From positions 538,057-602,056 of the forward strand of contig JH720328.1 of the NCBI GenBank assembly GCA_000231825.2: a DNA stretch of 64,000 nucleotides, read 5' to 3'. Both the position numbers and the translations under genes were made by a program. The stretch is from Tetrahymena elliotti 4EA (taxonomy: Eukaryota > Ciliophora > Oligohymenophorea > Hymenostomatida > Tetrahymenidae). The first letter of the stretch is position 1. Each line of letters opens with the position of its first letter. Below are positions 15,224 to 30,200 of the stretch, in pieces. The notes beneath the pieces are model-generated. The model saw only the letters and a program-made list of their open reading frames with translations. It was not told the DNA's origin and ran no database searches.

Positions 15224-18200
15224 ATGTAAACATTTGGAAAAAGCAATAATTAAAATAGTATTTCCACCTCTAAAAATGCTCAATCTAAGGGTCCTATCAA
15301 AATGGTATGTTATCTTTTTATTATTCATTATTAGTCAGTCACCAATATTATTGAAAAAAACATTTGAAATAAACGACAAAGCTATGTCTTCCACTTATAA
15401 AATTAGATTTAAATTGATTGAAAATGTTTATTTGTTATTTAATTTTTTTATTTTTAGACTCCTAGTTAATTGGTGCAAAGGTAACTAAGCGGAAACATCT
15501 TGGAAGATTTCTATTAGAAACCATAAATAAAGAAGTTTTTGAATTTAGCTGACTACTCCAATTACAAGGATACAAATGTACCAATAGATGAACCTCTCTT
15601 TGAGCCCATCCCTCCACTCATATAATTTACTGATTACGAGCCTTTATAGCTTAAAGAAAAGATATTTAAATTAAGAAATAAGGATAAAGTTGTCCGCAGA
15701 GTCAAAATTCTTTAGCCAGATTCTCGTTTGTTTTAGGTCTAACCAGCTCCATCTAATGCTTCTAGTGAAAAGTCAAATGATGCTGGAAAAAATTATGTAG
15801 GAAACAAAGTAAAAAATTTATAAGCACATAGAAGCAAATAATTTTAAAGTAATGCTGTTGAAATTCAAAAATATATTTTTAGTTGGATTTAATTAGCACC
15901 AAATTAACTCAAATTAGACATTAATATTCCGCTTTTTTTCAATCATAGCTACCACTAAGAGAAAATCAAAAAGATAGCCAATAAGTATGAAAATTCGAAT
16001 GAAAAAAATAAAAAAATGATTATTGACATTAGCATTAAAATGCAGTTTAATTTTATTTTAAAATAGAATGATTGAAATACCCAAATTCAAACTAAAGCAA
16101 AAGAAAAAATGGAAAAAGTTAAAGATTGGTTTTAATAAATAAACAAATAGAAGATATTTTATTGACAAAAATCAAAAAATTGATTAATTAATTAAAATTA
16201 GAATCAAAATACAACCAACGTTTTATTTTTCTCTATTCAATTTGATTTTTATCTGTGCATAATTAAATTTCAAATTATTAATCAATTAATGAATGAGAAA
16301 GAGCATCCACAATACTGTAAAATTTATTATAAATGAATACCTACCTACCTATCTACCTCTTCAGCATCACTTAGAATTATTTGAATTTATTTGATAAGAC
16401 TTTCTATTTATTTTAATTAATATTTACTTTGTTTTTAAAAGATTGCACCAGGAATGGAAGCATGCTTTACTATTAAATTTTCTCCTGAAGCTAAGATAGA
16501 TTATTAATATGAGTTAGTAGTTGTAACTGAAAGAGAATAGTTTATTGTTCCTATTTATGCTATAGGAAAGAGAGCTATGATTGATTTTCCAGATATTTTA
16601 GATTTTGGCTAATGTCCAGTTAAATATGTAACTGAAAAACCTATTATTATAAGAAATTTAGGAGAAAAGACAACTAAGTGGTTCTTAACTCTACCTCAAG
16701 ACTTCGAAGCAGACAAGAAAGAAGGTGTCTTAGAATATGGCAAAAATGAATAAATTGTGGTTAAGTAAATAAAATAAAATTTAATCTTTATGGAATGAAT
16801 TATAATTATGTTATTATTTTAAAATAGATTTTATCCAAAGGAAGCTAAGCCCTACAAAAGTGAGGCTATTTTGATGTATGATAAGTTATAAGCTTATGTT
16901 CCTATTTTAGGTTCAGCTTAAAATCATGTTGTCTATCTTTCTAAGAGTTTTGTTTAGATGGATGAAGCTTACATTGGATTACAAACTTAACAAACTTTAT
17001 AAATTATTAATAAATCTGCCGTCAAGGTTGATTTTGAATGGAGAGCTTTCTCTACTGAAAAAGAAGAATAAGAAAAGAAAAATCGACTTAAATAATAGCT
17101 TGAAGAAGAAGAGGCAGAAGAAAGAATGCTTCTTAAAGAAATTGTCAACAATGAAGCCATAAATGAAGACTTTGAAATAGAAAATAATGATGATTCTGAT
17201 GAAGAAGATCGTGATGAAAAAGCTATTTTATTAAAAAGATAAAAAAAAGCTGAGCTCATGTTATCTCGTAAATATAAGGACATTCGCAAAGTAATTTAAA
17301 TTGATAATATATTAAACTTAAAGAAAAATCCATTCATTTGCACACAAAGTTTTATTTGAAAATTGAAAAGAAAGAACAATTATTTATATTTAAACCAAAA
17401 AGAAATTTAATTTAAAAGTGTCTATGAATTAGTTTTTTGAAATAAATTTTTAAATGATGTTATAATTTTTACAATTATTAAAATAGGCTATTGAAGATGA
17501 TTTATTATTATTTTAAGATGATATATTTTCCATAGAGCCTATTTAGGGATAAATATGGCCTAATTCAGAAATGACTATCACATTAACATTTTAACCTAAA
17601 GGTGCACACAGCTATACTTGCCCTGCATTCTGTAATATTTCTTGTAATTAAGATAGACTTGCTCTCACTCTTTAAGGTGATGGTATTGGTCCTAAGGCAT
17701 TCTTGAATTAAAATGAAATTAATTTGGGAGATCCTTTTGTTAATGAAGAAGTTCGCCCAACTATTGTTATTGAAAACTAAGGTGAAATTGAATGTAAATT
17801 TGAGCTTATGCCAAATGAACGTCACTTCGGAAAAATGTTTAAGTTCTTCCCTGAAAGCGGTAAAAATTTTGATTGAAATTGAAGATTGATTTTTAAAAAT
17901 TGTTTAATTAAAAAGGAACTCTAAAGGTAGGAGAAAGAAAAGAAATTAAAGTTGAGTTTAGCTCATCCAAACCAGGTGAATTTAAAGAAACTTTTAGATG
18001 GCGTTTAGAAGGTTCTGTAGATTTTCTATCAGTTTTGTTTATAGGACACATAAGAGCTCCTCAATTCGAATTTGATAGGGAAGTAATTGATTTTGGTAAA
18101 GTATCATTTAATTTCCCTCAAGAAGAAAAATTAAAATTAACTAATAAATCCACTGTTCCTTTTGACTATAATTTGAGAATTCCTGGTGATGGAAAAATGA

Positions 18201-21200
18201 AAGACAAAGAATTTGCTATAGATAGAGCAAATGGAACTATCTAAGCAGGAGAAACTATTGAAATTACTATTGAATTTACTCCTCGTTATACCAAGAAATA
18301 TGAAATGGTCTTAACTATTGATATTGAAGGAGTTGCATAAGACATGAAATGCTTGACTATTAAAGCAGAATCAGAAGTACCTTAAGTTGAAATTAAGCCT
18401 TCCGATAGATTAGATTTCAATGAGATCTTCTTAAGACATAGAGATATTTAGGGTATTTAACTTATTAATAATTCTAAGTTGCGTGCTAAATTTGAAGTAC
18501 AAGAGCAAAAGAAAGAAAGCATGGTACTTGCCAAATATGAAGTTGAACCTCAAACTGGTATTATTGAACCAGGAAATACAACTACTATATAAGTTAAGCT
18601 CTTTACCAATAAATTGGGTGATATCACTCTTCCTCTTGGTGTAAATTTTTATTAATTTCTATTCAAGAAATTTCTCTTAATTTTTAAAATTTTATCAAAA
18701 ATTAATTTAGATTGTAATTGTTGGTAGCAATAATAACTTACCACATATTATCAACATTGTTGCAAGCTCTATTGGTCCTATTGTTGATGTTGGTGGAAAT
18801 TTAAAAGAATTAGATTTTGGTTAAGTTGATGTATTGTAAGACTATTCTTAAAAAATTACAATTACAAATAAATCAAAGATTGAAGCTGATTTTAGAGCTT
18901 TCACAAAGAACAAAGTAAATTTTTGAAATTTTTTTTATTTCGCTGTAAAAATTTAATTTTTAAATTAAAGGTTTCAATATTTAAGCCCATTTAAAAGCAT
19001 GGATTGCTAAAACCTAATGAATCTATGGAAGTTGAGGTAGTTTGCTGTGCTGATGATGCAACTAAATTTTAAGATGTACTTCACTTTGTTATAAAGGAAG
19101 GTTTAGATATAGATATAGTTCTTAAAGCTAAGGGTGTTGGAAGCACTATTTTCTGTAAGGAAGATTTAACTTACATTGACTTTTAAACTCTTTACACTCA
19201 CAAGCCTAAAACAAGAGAAATTTTTGTTGAAAATAAAGGCAGAAAACCTTAAAAATTAACTTGGTAGAGAAAATAAGAGAAAAAGAAATAGTAAGCTATT
19301 GATGAAAAGGCTACTACCAAGAAGGATAATACAGGTGCTGGAGCTAACAATAACTCTTAATAAAATGAAGATGCCGATATTTTTAGTGTAGTCCCTGAAA
19401 CTGTAGTTCTCCCTCCTAAACATGGTATTATGTTCTAATTCCGTGCTTTCTCAACTAAGCCAGGCAAACATCCTGAGCAATTCATCTTGAATAGTGTTAT
19501 AGGTAATGAACGTAAAACTCATTAATTATATACTACAACTGTTGATGGTGAATTCATTAAACCTACCCTTAAATTCAGTGAAAAGAAACTCTACTTCAAG
19601 TATACTTGGGAAAAGAATGTACCATTTATGCCTATTTCTAAGAATTTAGAAATTACAAGCACTTCTGCTTTACCTACTAATTTCATGTTAAAATACAATC
19701 CTCCTTTCTCTATTAACTAAGAAAGCTTCTAACTACTGTATGGAGAAGTAGCAACAGTCAAAGTTGATTTTGATCCTGGCTAGAAATTAGATAGAGTTTC
19801 AGGTGAACAACTTGGAAAATTACAAATTATTCACACAGAACATCCTCATAGAGAAACAATAGATTTAGTTGGAGAAGTATGCTTCCCAAATATTAAATTA
19901 GAACAAACAACAGTTAATTTTGGTTCAATTCTCAATGAAACTTCAAAGAAGATTATCATTACAATGGCAAATGTTTCAGAAATGGGATTAAATTACGAAT
20001 GGACTTTCTTAGAAGAAGAACTCGTTGCACATGGTTAATAAGGAGATATTAACCGCTCAGGGTCTATTGCAAGCAGAGATTCAAAGAGATCAAATGTTCC
20101 TGGATCAACCACAAATGCTACTTATATGATTCCAATTAATGAAGTTTTTGATATTTTACCTCTTTCAGGTTATCTTGAACCTGGTGAAATTGAACAAGTT
20201 GAATTTGTTTATAATGCCTTTGGTGGATAAAAGTTCAAAACTACTGCAGTTTGTCATGTAGATGGAGGTCCTAATTATGAAGTCGTCCTTGTTGGTGATT
20301 CTTCTTTGATCACTTATAAAATTTCTACTTAAAGCATTGACCTTGGAGAATTAAGATTCTGTGATTGGGTTGCTAGAGACTTCTATATTGAAAATACTGG
20401 TAAAGTCACTTTTGAATACAAAGTATTGCTTGATTCTGTAAAAAGAAAAGGATATGTAGATTGTTTCCCTTAATAAGGCCGTATCCTTGGAGGAGAAAAA
20501 TAAAAAATTACAGTAAAGATATGCCCTGTAATGCCAAATGAATTCAAAGAGCTTATTTAAGTATAAATTGGTTACTTTGAACCTGAATCTATTACTATTC
20601 AAGGAAAAGGATTTTACCCAGCTATCCTTGCTAATCTTGATAGAATAGAAATTCCTGAATACAAAGCTAAGTTCGATGATGAATTTGAAAAGAAAAAGAA
20701 TGAACGTGAAGCTTAATTAAAAAGAGCCTAGTTGATAGCAAAAGTAAATTTTAAGATTTTTTTTTCTTTTCTCTAAACTATTTTTATTTGATTAAAACTT
20801 TTATTTGTAAATTTAGGCTGCTGACAAAAGCCCAGGAGCTCAATAAAATAATGCTTTCGCTTCAATTAAGAGTCTAGAGCAAATTTAAAACGATATTCAA
20901 AAAGAATTAGACAGATAATTATTCTGTAACTTGATTCAATAAGAATTAGAAGAAAGAGAAAGAGCTTAAACTATGATTTTAAATTCTTAGGATGATGAAA
21001 ATATTTTGGCAGGAACTGGTGTTTAATCTCAACCTAATCTTATGATGAAGACTGGAATGCATTCTATGAACTAAACTTAAACAAGCAAAATGCACATAGG
21101 AGTTGAGAGTAAACTTTATGAAAAATTAGTGCTTTCTAGTTTTATTTGTGATTTTGGTAATGTTGTTATTAACTCTGTTAAGTAAAAGAGTATCAGAATA

Positions 21201-24200
21201 GTAAATGTTGGTCCTTCTTAAATTGAAATGAATTTGGATACAAGAAATGCACGTGCTGCTGGTTACACTCTACCAGAGCGTCCTCCTAAGATTCTCCCTA
21301 ACTCAGATTTGATTTTAAAGATAAGCTATACAGCTAAAAATAAAATGAAATATGGTAAAAATAAGTGCATTGTTCCTATTGAAATTAAAAATGGTGCCAA
21401 ATATAACCTTGAATTGGTTTCAAATATCACAATCCCTGAAATTACACTTGAAAACATTGAAGATTGTGTAGACTTTGGAAAAGTTTTATGTGGATAAAGA
21501 AAGACTTTCTTTGTTAGATTTGTAAATGATAAGGAAATACCATGCTAGTGGGCACTAAATACTCGTATTGATATGGTCTAAGATAAGAAAAAAGAAGATT
21601 TAAAATTCACAATAACTCCAAATAGCGGTATTATTCCAAGTGGCTCTAAGTAGTTAGTATAAATCACTTTCAGTCCTACACAAGAAAAACTTTATCAACA
21701 CAAATTCTCTATTAATATTGTAGAAAATCACAAACCTTTCCATATACAATGTAAAGGTAATGGAACATAAATTAACTTAGATTTTAATCCATCTATACTT
21801 AATATTGGTCCAGTTCTTCCTTATGATCCTTTTGCTCATGCTGTCTTGGAAGTAACAAACCCTTCTTCATATCCTACTGAACTTTACAGCTGCGATTTTG
21901 ACAAAATGTATCTTTCAGAAGAAGAAACTTTAGCTTCTTATGATGAATTTGATGTTTAGGAGTAGATGTTTGTGCAAGTTCGTGAGCCAGGAAATCCTCT
22001 TTGGGACTTTATTAAAAAATCAGTAGAGAAAAAGAAAAAACGTGAAGAAATTTCTGCTAAATTACAAAAGCATACTTTAGCTATCACTGCCTAATAAGAA
22101 TATGACCTTAAAGTGTAATAAGCTGCAATAGATGCTAAGGAATAAAATAAAGCCCAACCTGATCCCGTTGAAAAACCTGCAATCCTTTAAGAAAAGGCAA
22201 TTCTTAACCCAGATGAAAAAGCAGAGTTAGAAAAATAATTAGAAGCGCTATCATAAATTGAAAAGCCCGTTGAATACCCTGAAAAGGTTGATGATGATAA
22301 AATGCATCATATTATAGTTTTAGGACATCCCGGGTCTGGTAAAACCTCTGCTGTTAAATATATTGCTCAATAACATAAGGTATGATCAAATATAATTTTC
22401 ATCTTTTTAAACCATTCCTAATTTTTTAATTTCAAACATTTAAAAATATGATTTTCAAAATTAAAAAAATATTTGTTTTATCCATATTTAACTAACATAA
22501 TTTTAAAAAAATATTTAGAGATATGTTGCATCTATTGATGAAGCTGTTGATTGGGCTATTCAAAATTAAACAAGCGGTGGTAAAAAGGCCAAAGAGTACC
22601 TAGATTTGAAATAATAAGAATTAGATAAAATTATTGATGAAAGAGAAAAACTTAAAAAGAAGGCTGGTAAAAAGGCTCCTGAGTTAGATGCAAAATGGGG
22701 TCCTATAAATGAAAATCAATTCAAATATTTAACTGAAGAAATAATTGAAGAATGCCTTAGAGATAAAATGAAAAACCCTGCTTGTAACGCTGGTTTAATA
22801 TTTGATGGTATTGAATCTAAATATGCTTTTAATCACCTTATGGCCATGAAATCTATTATGCGTGCTGTAGATAAATAAACTTTATAATTAGTTGTATTCT
22901 AGCCTTAAGTCGATGAAGATGGATGCGAAATTTGGAAATTGATTGAGTGGGAAGGTATGGAAGAAATAGTCAAGTAAGAAGAAGAGCTTATGCGCTAGAA
23001 GAGCCCAGGTGAACATAAAGGAAAGAAGAAGAAAGGAGGTGTTTAGGGATCTCCTAAGGGATAAGGTACTACCACTTCTGCAGCTGCCACGAGCACTGCT
23101 AGAAAAGATGGAGAAGGTGCTACTAAAGGTCCTAGCAATTTCAGTACCGCTGTTCGCAAAGATACTGTCTCTCTTAAGAAAGATGACAAAACAACTATTG
23201 TTTCTGAGAAATCAAAAGCCACATAATAGGGTGCTTCTTCAAACCTTAAATAAAAAGATGCATCAGTTAAGAGCTAGTCTATTAAAAGAGCCAGCTTTAA
23301 TCGCAGATAGAGCAAGATGGATTAAGTTAACGAAGAAGTTGCTGATGAAGCACCTCTATTTGAAATATTCTATCCTAAAGACTATGAAGATGGAATTAAG
23401 AAGGAAGCTGAATTAAAGAAATTAGGTTAAATTATTGCTATTATGAAAAATGAATACACTGAGAAGATTGAAATTCCTCCTATTTTTGATCCAGTTATGG
23501 ATGAAGGTAAAAAGGAAGAAAAGAAACCACCACCAAAAAAGGATGCTAAGGGTAAAATTATTGTAGAAGAAGAGCCTGAACCAGTTTTGCCATAACCTAT
23601 AGATTATAGCGATATTCTTATGAAAGGTCCTCGTAGTGTTTCAGTTATGCCTCTTCACTATAATATGTCTCAACTATACAGAACCTCACTTGAAGTTATT
23701 CCTGCCCCAGTGTATCCAGATCCTAATACACTTCCTGTTCCAGAACCTATTTATCACCAAATCTTAACTAGACCTCAAAGAAATATTGCTCGTAAGAGAT
23801 AAGAAATAGCACTTAGCACAATTATTAAGAACTTTGAAATATTAACTCCTATTAACAATCCTTTTAAACCAGAGCCAGCAGCTAATTTAGAAGCATCTCA
23901 AATGCTTAACTCATCTCAAGTGTAAGAATAATAGCCTTCAGCTGAAAATGCAGAAGAAGGAGCCGAAAAACCACAAGATTAACAAAAAAATTAAGATGAT
24001 AAAGACTAAAGTATGAAAAAGAGTTTAGTAATTAAAAGAGCACAAAAGCCTGCTTCATAATCAATTAGTATTTCTAAAGCTAAACCATCAAATCCTTCTA
24101 AAAAACTTGAGTAATCTGTATTAATTAGTGGTTCATAAGAAGCTGAAGCTGAACCTGCTGAACCATAAAAACCTAAATATGAATTTAAATTAGAAGACCT

Positions 24201-27200
24201 AACTAATAACCAATCTAGATGGATTATTCCTCCTAATAAGACATTACTATTAGTTGTCCGTTTCTTCACTAAAAAGACAGGTAACTATGAAGGTAAATTA
24301 GAGTTTGAAAACTTCTTTAGTTCTAAGAAGTACATAATTGATGTCAAAGGTCACTCTGATTTCCCTACTATTTCTACCTTAACTAAAAATCTTTACTGGC
24401 AATTCAAAAAGAGTAGACCTCCTATTGCTCCCGATAGTTATTTATCCAAAGTCTTCATTCAATCAGAAAATGTATTTGAATTTGGTCCTCTGTTGATTGG
24501 CAAGAATCCAGATAAAAGAACAGATGCAGATATTCGCAAAGTCAATTCAACTACATTCCGTATTACAAATAATGGAAAATATGATGCAAATATTGAATTT
24601 GCTCTTCTCTCTACTATTAAGGAAAATGATCCAGAATACAAGAAAGGAATCTTCTACATTGAACCTGAAACAATGAAAATATCTCCATCTGATATTCCAT
24701 AAGAATTAAGAGTTTGGGCTATTCCTAATGCACGTAAACAGATTTTAATTAAATTTTTTGTAAATTAATAATATTTTTATATAAACATAAAAGCTTAAAA
24801 ATTCAGAGATGAAATTGTTGTTATGATTAAAGACAATCCTACACCTGCTATTTTGCCAGTTTAATGTCTTGGCTCTAAACCAATTGTGGACATTGAAGAA
24901 GGTGAACCAGTTAAATTTGACAGATTATTGTTAAAGTAAAATGCAAGAAAAGAAATCAGAATTAAGAATAATGGTTAGATTCCATGCAGATGGAAAATTA
25001 CTGGTTAATAAAACCTTCCTGAGGAGTTTTCTTTATTAAACACAGAAGGAGAACTTAAGCCAACTTAGGATTCTACAATTTATGTCAGCTTCAAAGCAAT
25101 TAAATAGTAGAAATTCTCACATTAAATATAACTCGAAGTTGAGGATGTTGAAGGTCTTGGCATTAAATAAGAAACTAAGAACATACTAATTGAAGCAGAA
25201 GCTTTTGACATTACTGTTGAACTTAAATTCCCAGAAAATAATCAAGAAAATATGCTTGATTTTGGTGCTGTACGTGTTGGAGATATCAAGGACTAGTACT
25301 TTAGTGTTAAGAATATAGGTTTATATCAAGTTTAATTCACTTTTTCAATGAAGAAAAAGCAATTCAAAGATAATTTCAAAATAGAGCCTATTAAAGTTGA
25401 ACTTGATCCTAATCAAGAAAAATAAATATTAGTTCGTTTTTGTTCTTAGAGAGAAATTAGATTGAACACTACTAACTCAACAACAGATATAACTATGGAA
25501 ATTTTAGAAGGAAAAACTCTTGAATTATACAAACCAGTTCCCATCAATGTTAGAGTTAACTCCGTATTCAGCAAATATTCTATTTTACCATTGAAGAATA
25601 TTAATTTCGGACCCATTCAATTTAACGATTCAAAGACACTTACTTTTGAAATTAAAAATGAAGGTCTCTTTGACTTCAATTACACGGTTTTCGATTATGC
25701 AGATGAAGCTTTTAGAGCAGCTCTCATGGAAGAATAAGCAAAAGAAAAAGAAGCACGTTTACAAGCTGCATTAGGAGCTGCTGATCCAAAAGATAACAAG
25801 AAAGGTGCTCCTAAGAAAGATGTAAAACAAGAAAAGAAGCCACCTGCTAAGGGAGGAAAAGGAAAAGATGTAAATTAAAATTCATTAATTGCTATTTATC
25901 AAAATTTTTAAAATTTAATAGGTTGTTGAAAATCAATTAAAAGTTGGTTAATGGGCTTTAACTCCTAATAAAGGTACTGTACCTAAAGATAGTTCTGTTA
26001 CAATTGAAATAGAATTTTCAGGAAACTCATAAAAATTATATGAGTAAAAATTCGCCATCGATATCACTGGTAGAGATCCCGAAGATTAACCTAAAGGTAT
26101 TTTATATGAGACAGTAGGTGAATCATGTATTCCTGGTATAAATTGTGAAAACTTTGAATCTATCTTCGAAGAATAGATTATTGTACCTTCCATGAACTCT
26201 AATTCAAACATTACCTCTATGATTAACTCAAATGTGTTCTTCTATGAAGAAAAAACCTTCTTCTTTGGTACATTAGTCCCACAATAACACCCTGATGGAA
26301 TCTTTGAAAAATTCAAAATTATTAACCCAAACAAGGTAATTTAAAATAAAAATAATTTCTTTTTAAAACAATTTTATTTTTTTAATTTAGATTCCTTGCA
26401 CTGTAAAGTTTGATGTGAGAAAGAGAAATCCTACTTCAACTGAACCTTTTGCCTTCGAAATAGCTTAAAAGACAGCTAAAATTCATCCTCATGAGCATAC
26501 ATATGTAAAGATTTTCTTTAAGCCTACTATCATGGCTCAGTATAGTGGTATTTTCGAAGCAATAGTTGAAAATGGTGAATAAAATCCAAAGACATCAAAA
26601 CTTGTATTTGATTTAAGGGGTGAGGGTGCTATGCCAACAATTAAATTAGAAAAACCTAAAGAATGGTTCAATGAATCAACTCCTCTTCTCAAATTCCCTA
26701 AGGTTAGAATAGATAAAACTTGTATTTTACCTATAACTTTGAAAAATGATGGACAAGTTCCAGCTACTGTTAAATGGGATCTTATTACTAATGAAAATTT
26801 CAGATTTATTGATCAAAATAGCTATACTTTAACTCCAAAGACTTATAAAACTTTCAATATTGAATTCAAACCAAAAGAAGCTGGTGTTAAGTAATGGTAA
26901 ATTGCTATGTAAACTCTTCTCAATCCATATGAAGTTACCAAATTTATGATTTAAGGAGAAGGTTTCTATGAAGATATTGTTTTCGAAAGTCTTCCAGATG
27001 AAGCTGAAGATGAAGTTAATCTTGGAGATTGTATTACTGGCTAAGAACGCAAGATTGGTTTCTATATTAAGAATAATAAGAATGAAACAATTAAATTCAA
27101 TTGGAATACTCAAGGTTGTGAAGATTTTTCTTTCAGTCCTCGTATTGGCCATCTTGCCGGGCATACATCCAAATATATTTAAATGATTTTCAAGGGATCT

Positions 27201-30200
27201 AAGCCAACTACTCATAAGCACTTTGGCTGTATTTTAGAAACTCGTCAAATTAAGTAATTAAATACTGACGCTGCTCATCCATACATAGATTGGGATGACT
27301 CAATGAAGAATATTAAATATGTAACAAAGACTGAGTATGATTGGTTGCTTAAAAAGAAAGCTGAGGAAGAATAAAGACGTAGAGAAGAAGAAGCTGCTGC
27401 AGCTGATCCTAAAAAGAAGGCAGCAGCAAAGAAAGACCCTAAGAAAAAAATTGAAGAACCAAAGGCTGAATAACCTCCCCCATCATAACCTGGTGAGCGT
27501 GCTGATATCCCTTATGATGAACCTATTCTTGAACCTGAGAATACAGTAGTTGACAAGACAGAGAAAAATGTTACACTTAAAGTCTCTGCTATTTCTGACT
27601 ATGCTAAGTATGAAGTTGATACAAGAGAAATTTTCTTTAAGCCAACTCTTATGTATACTTCTCGTACTCATAATTTCAAGGTTAAGAATACATCCTTAAT
27701 AAATATAAAATACTCATGCAAGATTATTTCTTACTAAGATAATATGCCTATTATTGATCCAGGATTCTTCTACATTACTCCTAAATAAGGTAATTAAATA
27801 CTTTTCTTTTAATTATTAGGATTAAATTTTTATTTTTATCATTTAATTATTTAATATTTATTTATGGTTGAATAATTTTTAATATTACTATTAATCTTTA
27901 GGTTCTATTGCTCCTAATTGTGATGAATAATTCACTGTCAGATTCTCTCCTACTGAAGTAGAAGAAACAAATGAGAGATTCCTTGTTATCACTATTGAAA
28001 ATATAGAGAAAGGAAGTTAGCCTCTAGTTATTGAATTAGAGGGTGAAGCAGAGAGACCAGTTTGTCACTTTGAATTATAACCTAGCAAATACCGTGAGAA
28101 GAAGAAACCTGAATTGGATTCATCTTACAATGTGATTGAATTTGAATCATTAGGTACTAAAGTTAAAAATACAAGAAAGTTCTATGTTGTTAATCCTACA
28201 GCTGTTGGCTATGAATTTGAATGGAAGAAGATAGAAGAAGACAAATTACCAGCAGGTGCTAATGTTTAAAATGATAGTTTCTTTAAGTGTACAACTGTTA
28301 AAGGAGTAGTTTTAAGTGGTAAGAAGTATGAAATGTGCTTTGAATATACTCCAGATGTTGTTGGAACACATGAATCTTATTGGCAATTTGAAATTCCATC
28401 CCAAAAGATAGTTCAAAATTTCTTAGTTGCTGGTTTAGTTATGGAGCCAAATGTATTCTTTGATGTTGGTAAAGTCAACTTTGGTCCTCTTCTTTTAGGA
28501 GGCAAGAATAAGGAAATAGTTCATTTGAAAAACTTGGAAGATGTTCCTATGACTTTTAACTTTGAACGTGAAAGTGTTAAAGGGGATGTTGAATATGCAG
28601 ATTCATTATAAGTTAATCCGGTCAGTGGAACTATTAAACCTTAATCAGAGATTGCAATAGAAATAGTATTTATCCCTAAAGTTGAAACTTCTTTCAATTA
28701 TAATTTGCTTTGTAATGTTAAACGTAAATCACGTCCAGTTTCACTTAATGTAAAAGGTATTGGGTATATTTTGCATCATTCAGTAAATATGCAATAAGCT
28801 CCAACCACTCCACTTGATCCTTTAGTTTCTCACTTAGTAGAATTAGGAGATATTTATGTAAATGAAAGACGTTCAAAGGTAATTGAAATCGTTAATTCTG
28901 GTGAATTTAACTTTGATTTCGCAATTAAGAAATCTTAATAACATCTCTCTTTTGTTTAAATTCTTCCTGAAAATGGCACTGTTAAACAAAATGAAAAGTT
29001 CTCAATTGAAGTACGTTTTGCTCCTTTATCTGAAACTAAATTAACTTCTAAATAGTCTTTCACTTTGAATATCACAAGTGGTCCCACATACACATTCTAA
29101 TTGAAGGGAAGTGCTAAGAAACCTGGAGTAGAGCTTTCTTTCTTGCAATATGACTTTGGCCCATAATATGTCCTTAAGTAGCCTTTACCTATTACAGCCT
29201 TCTTAGAAATGAGAAACAGAGATACATCAGCTATGTCAATTGAAACTTCATATGAAAAAACAAATTATCTTGATGTTAATTTACCCCCAGGATAAGTTAT
29301 TTTACCTCTCCAAATCGAAACTACCAAGGATAAGAAGGGATTATTCTAGACTAAAGAAAACAATATTCTTAAGATTCCTATTGTTTTCATCCCTCGTGAG
29401 AGTCGTAAATACGAAGAGACTATAACATTTGACATTAATGGACTTCATAAGATTGATGTTAAGATTTGTGGTGAAGGTATTCCTTTCAAGTTAGAATTAG
29501 AAAGAACTGAAGACTAAAATATAGATTTTGGTATCGTTAAGGTAAATAATGAAAGCACTAAGACAGTCACTCTACTTAATTTATCCAAAAAGCCTGTTAC
29601 AATTACATTTGATACTGATGAATAGCTCAATGAGCTGGCTAAAAATTTCATTTCAGTTATTCCTTCTAATTCATTCTAAATTCTCCCTAAAGAACGCAAA
29701 GAAATTGAACTTAATTTCAGTCCTAAATCCCGTCTTCATGCATTCAAAAAAGAATTGCTCTACAAGATAGTTGATAACTAAGAAAAGCGTAAGCTTCTTA
29801 ACTTAGTTGGTACTTGTCATGGTGTAGAACTTAAATTAATGGAAGACACTATTGGTTTTGGTGTTGTAGTTATTCACTCTAAGAAAACAAAATCATTATA
29901 ATTATCTAATTTAGGAGATATTGGAGCTAAATTTGAATGGGATTTCTAATATTGCAAGAAATACTTCACTATTACTCCTGAACGTGGTTTCTTACCTCCT
30001 CATGAAGACTCCTTCTTTACAATTACTTTCCATCCAGATGTAGTTGATGATGATATTCGCTTTAACAAGGTAAAGTGCGAAATTGAAGGTTCTTCACCTC
30101 TTTATATTAATTTACTTGGTAAGTGTATTGCATAACCACTTGAATCAATCTAAGAAATTAAATTCACCACTATGGTACGTACTTCCACTAAATAAAAAGT

